The position numbers were made by a program, and so were the translations under genes. A stretch of 64,000 nt of DNA from Pseudoruegeria aquimaris (GTDB lineage: Bacteria; Pseudomonadota; Alphaproteobacteria; Rhodobacterales; Rhodobacteraceae), in contig NZ_FWFQ01000004.1 in assembly GCF_900172235.1 (NCBI RefSeq), positions 110,926 through 174,925 of the forward strand, written 5' to 3'. Numbering within the stretch: the first letter of the stretch is position 1; each line of letters starts with the position of its first letter. Positions 51,328 through 60,622 of this stretch are shown here, piece after piece. Under the pieces are notes generated by a model. That model worked only from the letters and a program-made list of their open reading frames with translations. It did not search any database and was not told the origin of the DNA.

Positions 51328-52449
51328 ATGGACAGGAAGCACCGAAACGAGGGTCGCGCGCCGGCGGCGCGCGCGGCGCAGGCCTTCGCGGGCCGCGTGG
51401 CGCGGGGCCGGGGCGCGGCGGGCAACGACAGCGGGCGCTTCGAGCCCTTGAGCCGGAGCCTTGAGGCCGACGGCTGGGAGATCGCGGAGGAGGCGCGCGT
51501 TCTGCGCACCGAGGTGCGCGAGGAACGCCCGCGCAGTTTGATCACCTACAACCGCTCGCCGGATCTGCCGTTCGATCGCTCGATCAACCCCTACCGGGGC
51601 TGCGAGCACGGCTGCATCTACTGTTTCGCCCGCCCGACGCACGCCTACCTCGGGCTGTCTGCGGGGCTGGATTTCGAGACCCGCCTCGTCGCGCGGCCCG
51701 AGGCGCCGCAGGTGCTGGAGCGGGAATTGCGCCGGAAGGGCTACGCCTGCGCGCCGGTGGCCATCGGCACCAATACCGACCCGTACCAGCCGATCGAGGC
51801 CGAGCGCGGCATCATGCGCCGCATCCTCGAAGTGCTGCAGGCCTTCAATCACCCGGTGGGCGTGGTGACGAAGGGCAGCCTGGTGGAGCGCGACGCCGAT
51901 ATCCTGGGCGCGATGGGGCAGGCGGGTCTGGCGCGCGTCGGCATTTCGATCACCACGCTGGATGCCGGGCTGAGCCGCAGGATGGAGCCGCGTGCCCCGG
52001 CGCCGAAGCGGCGTCTGGCGATGATTCGCAGGCTGGCGGAGGCGGGCTGCGAGGTGCGGGTGATGGTGGCGCCACTGATCCCCGGCCTGACCGATCACGA
52101 ACTGGAAGAGATCCTCGCCGCCGCGCGCGAGGCCGGCGCCGGCGCGGCCAGCTACATCATGTTGCGCCTGCCGCTGGAGGTGGCGCCGCTGTGGGAGGAT
52201 TGGGTTCAGGAGCATGTGCCGGACCGGGCGGAGAAGATCTTGAGACGATTGCGGGAGATGCACGGCGGAGCGCTGTATGACTCGCGGTTCCGGCACCGGA
52301 TGCGCGGGCAGGGGCCGCACGCCGAGCTGACGCAGGCCCGTTTCCGGGCCGCCTGCCGTCGGCTCGGGCTTGCGGAGCGGCTGCCGCCCCTGCGCAGCGA
52401 TCTCTTCGCCGCGCCGGCGCGGGCCGGGGATCAGCTTTCGCTGTTCTGA
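51328..52449 (+). CDS. PA0069-family radical SAM protein
   Basis: 373-residue radical S-adenosylmethionine enzyme with the cluster motif CEHGCIYCFARP (CxxxCxxC) near residue 94 and spore-photoproduct-lyase-like features (YNRSPDLPFDRSINPYRG; GTNTDPYQPIEA). The PA0069/SplB-like family has no settled reaction. The start at 51328 is the ATG that begins the basic N-terminus typical of the family. It lies on the opposite strand between the corrinoid and homocysteine methyltransferase genes. Confidence 0.9.
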   Translation: MDRKHRNEGRAPAARAAQAFAGRVARGRGAAGNDSGRFEPLSRSLEADGWEIAEEARVLRTEVREERPRSLITYNRSPDLPFDRSINPYRGCEHGCIYCFARPTHAYLGLSAGLDFETRLVARPEAPQVLERELRRKGYACAPVAIGTNTDPYQPIEAERGIMRRILEVLQAFNHPVGVVTKGSLVERDADILGAMGQAGLARVGISITTLDAGLSRRMEPRAPAPKRRLAMIRRLAEAGCEVRVMVAPLIPGLTDHELEEILAAAREAGAGAASYIMLRLPLEVAPLWEDWVQEHVPDRAEKILRRLREMHGGALYDSRFRHRMRGQGPHAELTQARFRAACRRLGLAERLPPLRSDLFAAPARAGDQLSLF

Positions 52450-52465
52450 CCCGGCCACCGTGCGT

Positions 52466-53482
52466 TCACGAGCGGCGGCGGCGGCGCGGGCGGGCCGGGG
52501 CGTTGGCCGCGTCCTCGCCTGTGCCGTCGGAGGCGGAGGAGAAGCCGCCGAGAGCCGCCGCGATGGTTTCCAGCGTGGGGCGTTCGCCGCGCGGGCGGCT
52601 TTCCAGCGCGGCGCGCATGGCCTTCAGATGCTCCGGCGTCGTGCCGCAGCAGCCGCCGATGATGGTGGCGCCGCAATCGCGGGCGAGGCAGGCGTAGTCG
52701 GCCATCAGCTCCGGCGTGCCGTCATAGTGGATGTGGCCGTCGTGGTATTTCGGGATGCCCGCATTGCCCTTGGAGATCAGCGGCGTTTCGGTGCCCCGCG
52801 CGGAAAAGCCCAGCACGGTGCGCAGCAGGTCGGAGGCGCCCACGCCGCAGTTGGCGCCGAAGGCCAGCGGCTGGTGATCGAGCTTGGCGACGAGATCCAC
52901 CATGTCGGAGGAGGTGACCCCCATCATGGTGCGCCCGGCGGTGTCGAAGCTCATGGTTCCGCACCAGGGCATCCCGGCGCGGCGGAAGGCCTCGGCGGCG
53001 GCCTTGAACTCCTCGGGCGCCGAGATCGTCTCGACCCAGAGAACGTCCACGCCGCCTTCCTTCAGCCCCTCGGCCTGCTCGTGGAACATCTCCACGGCGG
53101 CATCGTAGGTGAGCGAGCCCATGGGCTCCATGATGTCGCCCGTCGGGCCGACGGAGCCGGCCACGACGACGGGCCGCCCGGCGGCGTCGGCCACCTCGCG
53201 GGCCAGTTCGGCGCCGACGCGATTCAGCTCGCGCACGCGGCCCTGGGCATCGTGCAGCTTCAGGCGCGAGGCGTTGCCGCCGAAGGTGTTGGTGAGAAAC
53301 AGATCGGAACCGGCCTCCACGGCGCCCCGGTAGAGGGCGCGGATCTTGGCGGGCTCATCGACGTTCCAAAGTTCGGGCGCGTCGCCGGAGGACAGCCCCA
53401 TGTTGAACAGGTTCGTTCCCGTGGCGCCGTCGGCAAGCAGCCAGTCGCGGTCGGCCAGCAGGCGGGAAAGGGCGTTTGTCAT
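52466..53482 (-). CDS. bmt: Homocysteine S-methyltransferase (betaine type or MetH Hcy module)
   Basis: 338-residue TIM-barrel enzyme that methylates homocysteine to methionine. It starts DWLLADGATGTNLFNMG, and the three zinc-binding cysteines occur in FGANCGVG and IIGGCCGTTPEH. It is usually named betaine-homocysteine methyltransferase in this bacterial group, but its size and sequence equal the first module of MetH, and the corrinoid protein nearby suggests it uses methylcobalamin. The tail is strongly basic (PARPRRRRRS). I chose ATG 53482 with GAGG upstream. Confidence 0.88.
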   Translation of the reverse strand: MTNALSRLLADRDWLLADGATGTNLFNMGLSSGDAPELWNVDEPAKIRALYRGAVEAGSDLFLTNTFGGNASRLKLHDAQGRVRELNRVGAELAREVADAAGRPVVVAGSVGPTGDIMEPMGSLTYDAAVEMFHEQAEGLKEGGVDVLWVETISAPEEFKAAAEAFRRAGMPWCGTMSFDTAGRTMMGVTSSDMVDLVAKLDHQPLAFGANCGVGASDLLRTVLGFSARGTETPLISKGNAGIPKYHDGHIHYDGTPELMADYACLARDCGATIIGGCCGTTPEHLKAMRAALESRPRGERPTLETIAAALGGFSSASDGTGEDAANAPARPRRRRRS

Positions 53483-53584
53483 CGTCTCGGGCCTCATCAA
53501 AGCAAAGAGGGCCGCGCCATCGCCGGGCACGGCCAATCGTTGCAGCGCTAGTGCCAGAAAGCCGCGGGGAGCGCAAATTCATAT

Positions 53585-53605
53585 CGCTCATAATGATGAT
53601 GAGCG
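53585..53605. promoter_or_regulatory. Inverted repeat upstream of bmt
   Basis: CGCTCAT and ATGAGCG arms flank a 7-base spacer about 100 bp before the bmt start, in the 53483-53703 gap. It may be an operator. No match to SAM or B12 riboswitches was seen. Confidence 0.4.
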
Positions 53606-53631
53606 GGATGTGAACGGCTTGACGCCAAAGG

Positions 53632-53664
53632 AAAAGGCGCGGCTCCCGGAGGGGGCCGCGCCTT
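53632..53664 (-). terminator. Rho-independent terminator after DUF1476 gene
   Basis: AAGGCGCGGC and GCCGCGCCTT form a 10-bp stem. On the minus strand it is followed by a TTTT run, so it ends the ATPase zeta transcript. Confidence 0.8.
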
Positions 53665-53703
53665 GCGCTCGTTTCGCGGTTGCACAGGCCGGCGGGCCTT
53701 CCG

Positions 53704-54018
53704 TCAGGCCTCGCTGGCCAGCTGTTCCTTGGCCACGACCAGCAGTTCGGCCATCTTGGCGCGGATCTCGTCTTCGCTGGCAAGGCCGTCAAGGTCGGCG
53801 GCCACCTTGCGCACCACGTCCTCGTGGCCGGCTTCCTCGAAATCGGCGAGGATCACTTCCTTGGCGTAGGCGTCCGCCGCTTCGCCTTCCTTGCCCAGCA
53901 GCCCCGCGGCCCAGAGGCCCAGCAGCTTGTTGCGGCGGGCGCCGGCCTTGAAGAGCATCTCCTCGTCGTGGGCAAATTTGTTCTCGAAGGCGCTTTCGCG
54001 ATCGTCGAAAGTGGTCAT
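53704..54018 (-). CDS. F1Fo-ATPase inhibitor zeta subunit (DUF1476)
   Basis: 104-residue alphaproteobacterial ATPase inhibitor. The family sequence is clear (TTFDDRESAFENKFAHDEEM, then KAGARRNKLLGLWAAGLLG). By analogy with Paracoccus zeta, its N-terminal helix blocks ATP hydrolysis by the rotary ATP synthase. The ATG at 54018 gives MTTFDDRE; an earlier in-frame start adds six residues. Monocistronic and divergent from purC. Confidence 0.9.
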   Translation of the reverse strand: MTTFDDRESAFENKFAHDEEMLFKAGARRNKLLGLWAAGLLGKEGEAADAYAKEVILADFEEAGHEDVVRKVAADLDGLASEDEIRAKMAELLVVAKEQLASEA

Positions 54019-54182
54019 GTCGCGTCCTCTCGGCACTTGGTGTTGCGGTTCACGGTATCATATGGCCCCGCCGTCTTGGGGCCGCAAGGAAATAGCGCCT
54101 TCTTGCGACAATTCTCGCCATGGCTTATAGGGCGGCTGAAACGGGAGGACACCTCTGCCACCCAACCCGCATCGGAGATTCC

Positions 54183-54944
54183 ATGGCACGGCGCAAAAAG
54201 CTTTACGAAGGCAAGGCAAAGATCCTCTATGAAGGCCCCGAGCCCGGCACGATCGTGCAGTATTTCAAGGACGACGCCACCGCTTTCAACGCCGAGAAGC
54301 GCGACGTGATCGAGGGCAAGGGCGTGCTCAACAACCGCCTGAGCGAGTTCTTCATGAAAGGGCTCAACAACATCGGCGTGCCGACCCATTTCATCCGCCG
54401 GCTGAACATGCGCGAGCAACTCGTGCGCGCGGTGGAGATCGTGCCGCTGGAGATCATCGTGCGCAACTTCGCCGCAGGCTCCATGGCCAAGCGGCTCGGC
54501 CTCGAAGAGGGCACGCAGCTGCCGCGCCCGATCGTCGAATTCTCCTACAAGAACGACGAGCTGGGCGATCCGCTGGTGCCGGAAGAATACATCATCGCCT
54601 TCGGCTGGGCCTCCCAGCAGGATCTGGACGACATCGTGGCGCTGGCGCTGCGGGTGAACGATTTCATGTCGGGCATGATGATGGGCGTCGGCATCAAGCT
54701 GGTGGACTTCAAGATCGAGGTGGGCCGCGTCTGGGAAGGCGACTACCAGCGCCTGCTGGTGGCCGACGAGATCAGCCCCGACTCCTGCCGCCTCTGGGAC
54801 ATCGAGACCGGCCAGAAACTCGACAAGGACGTGTTCCGCCGCGATCTGGGCAGTCTGACGGATGCCTACACCGAAGTGGCCCGCCGCCTCGGCGTGATGC
54901 CCGGCAACGTGTCCCAGGCCTCCAAGCCGACCCTGATCAATTGA
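54183..54944 (+). CDS. purC: Phosphoribosylaminoimidazole-succinocarboxamide synthase
   Basis: SAICAR synthetase of purine synthesis; 253 residues. [20 protein letters not shown], the [20 protein letters not shown] motif and the [10 protein letters not shown] segment are conserved. The ATG at 54183 gives the family N-terminus. First gene of a short purine cluster purC-purS-(alcohol dehydrogenase)-purQ, with 71 bp to purS. Confidence 0.96.
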   Translation: MARRKKLYEGKAKILYEGPEPGTIVQYFKDDATAFNAEKRDVIEGKGVLNNRLSEFFMKGLNNIGVPTHFIRRLNMREQLVRAVEIVPLEIIVRNFAAGSMAKRLGLEEGTQLPRPIVEFSYKNDELGDPLVPEEYIIAFGWASQQDLDDIVALALRVNDFMSGMMMGVGIKLVDFKIEVGRVWEGDYQRLLVADEISPDSCRLWDIETGQKLDKDVFRRDLGSLTDAYTEVARRLGVMPGNVSQASKPTLIN

Positions 54945-55015
54945 AAGCACCGGGCGGGGCTGCCCTCGGCCACCGTCCTGAAGTTCATTCCAAGACCTGC
55001 AAGGAAACTGACCCC

Positions 55016-55255
55016 ATGAAAGCCCGCGTACACGTCATGCTGAAGACCGGAGTTCTGGACCCGCAGGGCGAGGCCGTGCGCCACGCGCTCGGCACGCTGG
55101 GCTTCGAGGGGGTCCAGGGTGTTCGGCAGGGCAAGGTGATCGAGCTGGATCTCGCCGAGACCGATCCCGCCGCCGCCGAGGCCAGCGTCAAGGAGATGTG
55201 CGAGAAGCTGCTCGCCAACACGGTGATCGAGAGCTACTCGGTCGAACTGGTGTAA
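55016..55255 (+). CDS. purS: FGAM synthase subunit PurS
   Basis: 79-residue subunit that bridges PurL and PurQ in phosphoribosylformylglycinamidine synthase. MKARVHVMLKTGVLDPQGEA and the GKVIELDL segment are typical. GCAAGGAAACTG precedes the ATG. Its stop lies two bases before the alcohol dehydrogenase start. purL is not in the window. Confidence 0.95.
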   Translation: MKARVHVMLKTGVLDPQGEAVRHALGTLGFEGVQGVRQGKVIELDLAETDPAAAEASVKEMCEKLLANTVIESYSVELV

Positions 55256-55257
55256 CC

Positions 55258-56295
55258 ATGCGCGCCGCCGTCCTGCGGGAATACAACGCCGATCTGTCGC
55301 TCGAAGAGGTGGCCGATCCGGCGTGCCCGGAGGATGGTGTCGTTCTCAAGGTGGAGGCCTGCGGCGTCTGCCGTTCCGACTGGCACGGCTGGGTGGGGGA
55401 ACATCCCCGGGTCAAACCCGGCCAGATCCCCGGCCATGAATACTGCGGCACCGTGGTGGAGGCCGGCCCCCGCGCCACCTACAAGGTGGGCGACAAGCTG
55501 GTGGCGCCCTTCATCCTGGCCTGCGGCAGCTGCCCCTCCTGCCAGTCCGGGCATCAGAACACCTGCCCCAACCAGCGGCTGCCCGGTTTCGTCGAGCCCG
55601 GCGCCTTCGCCGAATACGTGGCGGTGCCCTTTGATCACAATCTCGCCCGGCTGCCCGAGGGGCTTGCCTCCACCGTGGCGGCGGGGCTGGGTTGCCGCGT
55701 CACCACCAGCTGGCACGCGCTCACAGGGCGCGCCGCGCTTCAGGCGGGCGAATGGCTTGCGGTGCATGGCACCGGCGGCATCGGGCTTTCGGCCATGCTG
55801 CTGGGCAAGGCGCTTGGCGCACGGGTCGTGGTGGTGGACATCGTGCAGGAAAAGCTCGACCACGCGCTTTCGCTGGGCGCCGATGCGGCGGTGAATGCCC
55901 GAGAGGGCCGCGTGGCCGAGGCCGTCCGCGAGATCACCGGCGGCGGGGCGCATGTGAGCGTCGAGGCGCTCGGCATCGCGGCCACCACCAATGCCTCCAT
56001 CGAATGCCTGCGCCCGCTGGGCCGCCACGTTCAGGTGGGCCTGCCGCTCGGCGATGCGGCGCGGATGGAGATCAACATGAACGCCGTCTACATGGGCAAT
56101 CTCGCCCTTTACGGCACCCGCGGCATGCCCTCGTGGCGCTACCCGAGCCTGCTGTCGCTGATCGAAAGCGGCGCGGTGGACATGAGCCCGCTGATCGCCC
56201 GCGAGATCCCGCTTTCCGGCGCCAGCGCGGAACTGCGCGCCTTCAACGGGCCGACGCCGCCGGGCGTGGCCGTCATCACGGATTTTACACGCTGA
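55258..56295 (+). CDS. Zinc-dependent alcohol dehydrogenase inside the purine cluster
   Basis: 345-residue medium-chain dehydrogenase. The catalytic-zinc ligands are Cys (EACGVCRSDWHG) and GHEYCG, the structural-zinc loop is CGSCPSCQSGHQNTC, and the NAD(P) fold has GTGGIGLSAMLLGKALG. Substrate unknown; related proteins oxidise alcohols or sugar alcohols. It starts two bases after purS and ends 67 bp before purQ, so it is probably read with them even though it has no known purine role. Confidence 0.9.
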   Translation: MRAAVLREYNADLSLEEVADPACPEDGVVLKVEACGVCRSDWHGWVGEHPRVKPGQIPGHEYCGTVVEAGPRATYKVGDKLVAPFILACGSCPSCQSGHQNTCPNQRLPGFVEPGAFAEYVAVPFDHNLARLPEGLASTVAAGLGCRVTTSWHALTGRAALQAGEWLAVHGTGGIGLSAMLLGKALGARVVVVDIVQEKLDHALSLGADAAVNAREGRVAEAVREITGGGAHVSVEALGIAATTNASIECLRPLGRHVQVGLPLGDAARMEINMNAVYMGNLALYGTRGMPSWRYPSLLSLIESGAVDMSPLIAREIPLSGASAELRAFNGPTPPGVAVITDFTR

Positions 56296-56362
56296 CGGGG
56301 CGCGGGGCCTTCCCCCGCGCCGCGCAATAGGCTAGAGCGCCGCCAAGCAAGGAGATGCCCCC

Positions 56363-57031
56363 ATGAAAGCCGCTGTCGTCGTATTCCCCGGTTCCAACTG
56401 CGATCGCGATCTCGCCGTCGCGCTGAAGGCGGTGGGCGCCGATGTCACCATGGTGTGGCACAAGGATACGGCGCTGCCCGAGGGGCTGGATTTCGTCGGC
56501 GTGCCGGGCGGGTTTTCCTTCGGGGACTATCTGCGCTGCGGCGCCATTGCGGCGCAATCGCCCATCTGCCGCTCGGTGGTGGAGTTCGCAAACCGCGGCG
56601 GCTACGTCTTCGGCGTCTGCAACGGCTTCCAGATCCTCACCGAAACCGGGCTTCTGCCGGGCGCGCTGCTGCGCAACGCGGGGCTGAAATACATCTGCCG
56701 CACGGTGCCGCTCACGGTGCAGACCACCGACAGCGCCTTCACCTCCGGCTATGCCAAGGGGCAGGAGATCCAGATCCCGATCGCCCACCACGACGGCAAC
56801 TACACCGCCGATGCCGAGACCGTGGCCCGGCTCCAGGGAGAGGACCGCGTGGCCTTCACCTACGGCGACAACCCCAACGGCTCCACCGCCGACATCGCCG
56901 GCATCCTGTCCGAGAACCGCCGCGTGCTCGGCATGATGCCCCACCCGGAGCGGGCGGCGGATGCCGGCCACGGCGGCACCGACGGGGCGGCGCTTTTCCG
57001 CTCGCTTTTCGACCAGATGGCAATGGCTTAA
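56363..57031 (+). CDS. purQ: FGAM synthase glutaminase subunit PurQ
   Basis: 222-residue class I glutamine amidotransferase supplying ammonia to PurL. The nucleophile Cys lies in [10 protein letters not shown], preceded by [14 protein letters not shown], and the His/Glu of the triad in [22 protein letters not shown] precedes the ATG. Last purine gene of this cluster; the sensor kinase follows after 45 bp. Confidence 0.96.
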   Translation: MKAAVVVFPGSNCDRDLAVALKAVGADVTMVWHKDTALPEGLDFVGVPGGFSFGDYLRCGAIAAQSPICRSVVEFANRGGYVFGVCNGFQILTETGLLPGALLRNAGLKYICRTVPLTVQTTDSAFTSGYAKGQEIQIPIAHHDGNYTADAETVARLQGEDRVAFTYGDNPNGSTADIAGILSENRRVLGMMPHPERAADAGHGGTDGAALFRSLFDQMAMA

Positions 57032-57076
57032 CCGCCACCGCTTGCCGCTTCCCGCCGGCAGGCGTAGATTCGGGCC

Positions 57077-58834
57077 ATGTCCCAGGATGCGAAACAAGCC
57101 CCGATCCGGGAGGAAACCACGACGTGGCGCCTGCGCCTCGCCGTGCTTCTGTTCGTGCTGGTGGCGGTGTCCGTCGTCTGGGTCACCAACCTGTTTCTCA
57201 CCGAGCGCTACACCGAAACCACGCGCAACACCGCGCAGGTGCGCCAGGCGCTCTATTCAGGCAACCTGCTGAGCGAGCTGCGCCGCAACGCCATCGTGCC
57301 CCAGCTTCTGGCCCGCGATCCCACGCTGATCGGGGCGCTGAACTCGGGCGACTACAGCCAGACCTCGCAGCGGTTGATTTCGCTGGTGGAGCAGATCGCC
57401 GCCGGCTCGCTGATGCTGCTCGATGAAAACGGGCGCGTCGTCGCCGCCTCCGATCGCAACCTGATCGGGAAGAACCTGCGCACCGAGCCCTATTTCGTCG
57501 AGGCGGTGCGCTCAAACGACACCGTGTTCACCCAGATCCGCACCGAGACCGGCGCGACCGATTTCTTCTATTCCCGCAAGATGGAAGGCGTGCTCAACAC
57601 CCAGGGCGTGATCGTGGTGGGGGTGGATCTGCGCAAGTTCGAAAGCACCTGGTCCTCGATCTCGGACGCCGTGCTGGTGACCGACAGCGAGGGCACGATC
57701 ATTCTCGCCACCGAGCCGCGCTGGCGCGGCCGCACCGAGGCCGAGGCGCTGGCGGAGCTGCCGGCCCCCTCCGCGATCACCCGCGCGCTGCGGGCCACGG
57801 CGGACTGGCCGGCGCTGCCGGTGGATGCCTACCTCCAGGGCGACAGCCTGATGCGGCTGGAAAGCCGGATCCCCTTCCAGGGCTGGCGGATGACCTCCTT
57901 CACCACCTACAACTCGGTGCGGGAGCGGGTGAACGGCGTGCTGGCGCTGGAGATCATGGGGTTCGCCATGCTGCTGGCGATGGCCTTCTACCTGCTGTCG
58001 CGCAAGGCGCAGCTGCGCTCGCTGATCTTCCAGCGCGAAAGCGCCGAGCTGCGCGAGCTGAATCAGCGCCTACAACGCGAGATCAGCGAACGGCAGCGGG
58101 TCGAAAAGAACCTCGAAGTGGCCGAGCAGACGCTGGCGCAATCCTCCAAGCTGGCCGCGCTCGGGGAGATGAGCGCCGCCGTGAGCCACGAGTTGAACCA
58201 GCCGCTGGCGGCGATGAAGACCTATCTCGCCGGCGCCAAGCTGCTGCTTCAGCGCAAGCGCCCCGAAGAGGCCGTGGCCTCCTTCCAGCGCATCGACGAC
58301 CTGATCGAGCGCATGGGCGCGATCACCAAGCAGCTCAAGAGCTACGCCCGCAAGGGCGGCGAGGAATTCGTGCCGGTGGACACCCGCGACGCGGTGCTGT
58401 CGGCGCTGTCGATGATGGAGCCGCAGCTGCGGCGCCGGCAGGTGCGGATCACCAAGTCGATCCCGGCGGAGCCGGTGCTGATCATGGGCGATCGCGTGCG
58501 GCTGGAGCAGGTCATCATCAACCTGTTCCGCAACGCGCTCGATGCCACGCGCACCGTGGCCGACCCGGAAATCGAGATCCTGCTGTCGGCCGGCGAAACC
58601 GTCACCCTCACCGTGCGCGACAACGGCACCGGGATCGAGGATCTCGAGTCGCTGTTCGAGCCCTTCTACACCACCAAGCAGCCGGGCGACGGCGTGGGCC
58701 TCGGCCTTGCCATCTCCTCGGGGATCGTGAAGGATCTCGGCGGCCGGCTGACCGCACGCAACGGGGAAGACGGGGGGGCTGTATTCCAGGTCCGGCTCCC
58801 CATATTGACCGATGAAATCGAAGCAGCCGAGTGA
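57077..58834 (+). CDS. Second DctB-like sensor histidine kinase
   Basis: 585-residue membrane kinase with helix 1 at about residues 20-38 (LAVLLFVLVAVSVVWVTNLF), a periplasmic double-PAS sensor (LMLLDENGRVVAASDRNLIG; NTQGVIVVGVDLRKFE), a second helix near residue 300 and a coiled coil. The catalytic part has phospho-acceptor His371 (AVSHELNQPLAAMKTYLAGA), NLFRNALDATR and DNGTGIEDLESLFEPFYTTK. Its partner regulator starts seven bases after it. No transporter is adjacent, so the signal and targets are unknown. Confidence 0.9.
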   Translation: MSQDAKQAPIREETTTWRLRLAVLLFVLVAVSVVWVTNLFLTERYTETTRNTAQVRQALYSGNLLSELRRNAIVPQLLARDPTLIGALNSGDYSQTSQRLISLVEQIAAGSLMLLDENGRVVAASDRNLIGKNLRTEPYFVEAVRSNDTVFTQIRTETGATDFFYSRKMEGVLNTQGVIVVGVDLRKFESTWSSISDAVLVTDSEGTIILATEPRWRGRTEAEALAELPAPSAITRALRATADWPALPVDAYLQGDSLMRLESRIPFQGWRMTSFTTYNSVRERVNGVLALEIMGFAMLLAMAFYLLSRKAQLRSLIFQRESAELRELNQRLQREISERQRVEKNLEVAEQTLAQSSKLAALGEMSAAVSHELNQPLAAMKTYLAGAKLLLQRKRPEEAVASFQRIDDLIERMGAITKQLKSYARKGGEEFVPVDTRDAVLSALSMMEPQLRRRQVRITKSIPAEPVLIMGDRVRLEQVIINLFRNALDATRTVADPEIEILLSAGETVTLTVRDNGTGIEDLESLFEPFYTTKQPGDGVGLGLAISSGIVKDLGGRLTARNGEDGGAVFQVRLPILTDEIEAAE

Positions 58835-58840
58835 GGCCCA

Positions 58841-60172
58841 ATGGCGCAAGCTATGAAAATCGCGATCGTGGATGACGAACAGGACATGCGGCAGTCGATC
58901 AGCCAATGGCTGGCGCTCTCCGGGTTCGACACCGAAACCTTCGCCAGCGCGGAAGACGCGCTCAAGGCGCTGGGGCCGGACTATCCCGGCGTGGTCGTCT
59001 CCGACATCCGCATGCCCGGCATGGACGGGATGCAGTTCCTCAAACGCCTGATGGGGGCCGACAGCGCGCTTCCCGTCATCATGATCACCGGCCACGGGGA
59101 CGTGCCGATGGCGGTGGAGGCGATGCGGCTGGGGGCCTTCGACTTCCTCGAAAAACCCTTCAACCCGGATCGCATGACGGAACTGGCCAAGAAGGCAACC
59201 CAGGCGCGCCGCCTCACGCTCGACAGCCGCGCTCTGCGCAAGGAACTGGGCGACGGCGACGCGGTGATGCGCAAGCTGATCGGCTCCTCCCCGGTGATGG
59301 AGCGGCTGCGCGAGGACATCCTCGATCTGGGCCAGGCCGACGGCCACGTTCTCATCGAGGGCGAAACCGGCACCGGCAAGACGCTGGTGGCCCATGCGCT
59401 GCACGCCGTCGGCTCGCGCGCAGGCAAGAAATTCACCGTGCAGAGCTGCGCCGCGCTGGAAGACGACGCGCTTGGCCGCCGCCTGTTCGGCCCCGTCGAT
59501 GATGATGGTGCGCTGCCCCTCGTGGAGGCCACGCGCGGCGGCACGCTGGTGCTGGAAGACATCGAGGCGCTCAACGAGGTCAACCAGGCGCGGCTCCTGA
59601 GCTACATCAACGAGCAGGGCACGCCGGCGGAAACACGCATCGTGGCGATCTGCAACCTCCAAGAGCAGGGCAAGACCTGCGAAAGCGTGCTGCGCCCGGA
59701 TCTCTACTACCGGCTGGCCGCGCTCAAGATCACCCTGCCGCCGCTGCGCCAGCGCGGCGAAGACATCCTGACGCTCTTCACCCGGCTCGCCGAGCAGTTC
59801 GCCGAGGAATACGGCTGCGAAACCCCGCAGGTCTCCGCGCAGGAAGCGGCGCAGCTTCTGCAGGCGCCCTGGCCGGGCAACGTGCGCCAGCTCATCAACC
59901 TGGTGGAACGGGCGGTGCTTCAGAACCGGCGCGGCTCGGGCTCCATCACCTCGCTGCTGATGGCCGACACCGAGGACGTGCAGCCGGTGATGACGACGGA
60001 AGGCAAGCCGCTGAAGGAATACGTGGAAGCCTTCGAACGGATGCTGATCGACAACACCATGCGCCGGCACAAGGGCTCCATCGTCAACGTGATGGATGAG
60101 CTCTGCCTGCCGCGCCGCACGCTGAACGAGAAGATGGCGAAATACGGCCTGCAGCGCTCCGACTACCTGTGA
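58841..60172 (+). CDS. Second DctD-like response regulator, GAFTGA absent
   Basis: 443-residue NtrC-family regulator with phospho-acceptor Asp55 (VVVSDIRMPG). The AAA+ domain keeps an intact Walker A (EGETGTGKTLVAHAL), but the sigma54-contact GAFTGA loop is replaced by LFGPVDDDGALPLVEATRGG and Walker B reads TLVLEDIEAL. The FIS-type helix-turn-helix is at the end (VMDELCLPRRTLNEKMAKYG). A start at the later Met5 is also possible. It probably acts without sigma54. Confidence 0.9.
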   Translation: MAQAMKIAIVDDEQDMRQSISQWLALSGFDTETFASAEDALKALGPDYPGVVVSDIRMPGMDGMQFLKRLMGADSALPVIMITGHGDVPMAVEAMRLGAFDFLEKPFNPDRMTELAKKATQARRLTLDSRALRKELGDGDAVMRKLIGSSPVMERLREDILDLGQADGHVLIEGETGTGKTLVAHALHAVGSRAGKKFTVQSCAALEDDALGRRLFGPVDDDGALPLVEATRGGTLVLEDIEALNEVNQARLLSYINEQGTPAETRIVAICNLQEQGKTCESVLRPDLYYRLAALKITLPPLRQRGEDILTLFTRLAEQFAEEYGCETPQVSAQEAAQLLQAPWPGNVRQLINLVERAVLQNRRGSGSITSLLMADTEDVQPVMTTEGKPLKEYVEAFERMLIDNTMRRHKGSIVNVMDELCLPRRTLNEKMAKYGLQRSDYL

Positions 60173-60622
60173 CGGGGCGTCCGCAGCCGCTTTCATGGCC
60201 CGCAATGCGGGCTGTGGATAATTTTGCCCATTGTAATCTTCCGAGCAGTGGCTTTAATGTCGTGCTACGGCGATCACTCCCTTTTTGGGGCCGCAAGGCA
60301 CCGGGGCGCGGATCGTTTTGTGAGTTTTTCCGGCACCCTGCCTGCCCTCGGGAAGGAGCGGCAGGACCGGACCGCAGGGCCTTGAGGCCCAGACACGTTC
60401 GCCCGATGCGCGAAGAGCGCCGGGCCATCAATTGGCGCCGCATCCCCTGCGGCGTCGGAGAAGAAACGCGATGAGACGCGCAACATCATACAGGCAGGCA
60501 GGCAGGGCCCACAGGGCCGCCGCGCAGGCCGTTGCAGCGTCCGAATTCGCCCTTGCAGAACAACACCCGCAACGCATGGCTCCTCCGGGAGGCCGGGCGG
60601 ATGCGCGGTGCAAAGAGACAAC
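60173..60622 (+). promoter_or_regulatory. 450-bp gene-free leader region of rne
   Basis: No convincing gene lies here. It holds a consensus DnaA box (TGTGGATAA, 60213-60221), an AT-richer stretch to about 60290, and then several GC hairpin words such as GGGCCTTGAGGCCC near 60381. A long 5' untranslated region is expected for RNase E, which in E. coli controls its own mRNA through its leader. Confidence 0.5.
60213..60221. promoter_or_regulatory. Consensus DnaA box
   Basis: TGTGGATAA is the exact complement of TTATCCACA. A single copy in the rne leader region; not an origin by itself. Confidence 0.5.

Noticed and set aside
53483..53703. A SAM, SAH or B12 riboswitch upstream of bmt
   Set aside because: No recognisable conserved core was found; only a short inverted repeat is present.
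60213..60221. Replication origin in the rne leader
   Set aside because: Only one DnaA box, no cluster, no AT-rich unwinding region and no origin-linked genes.
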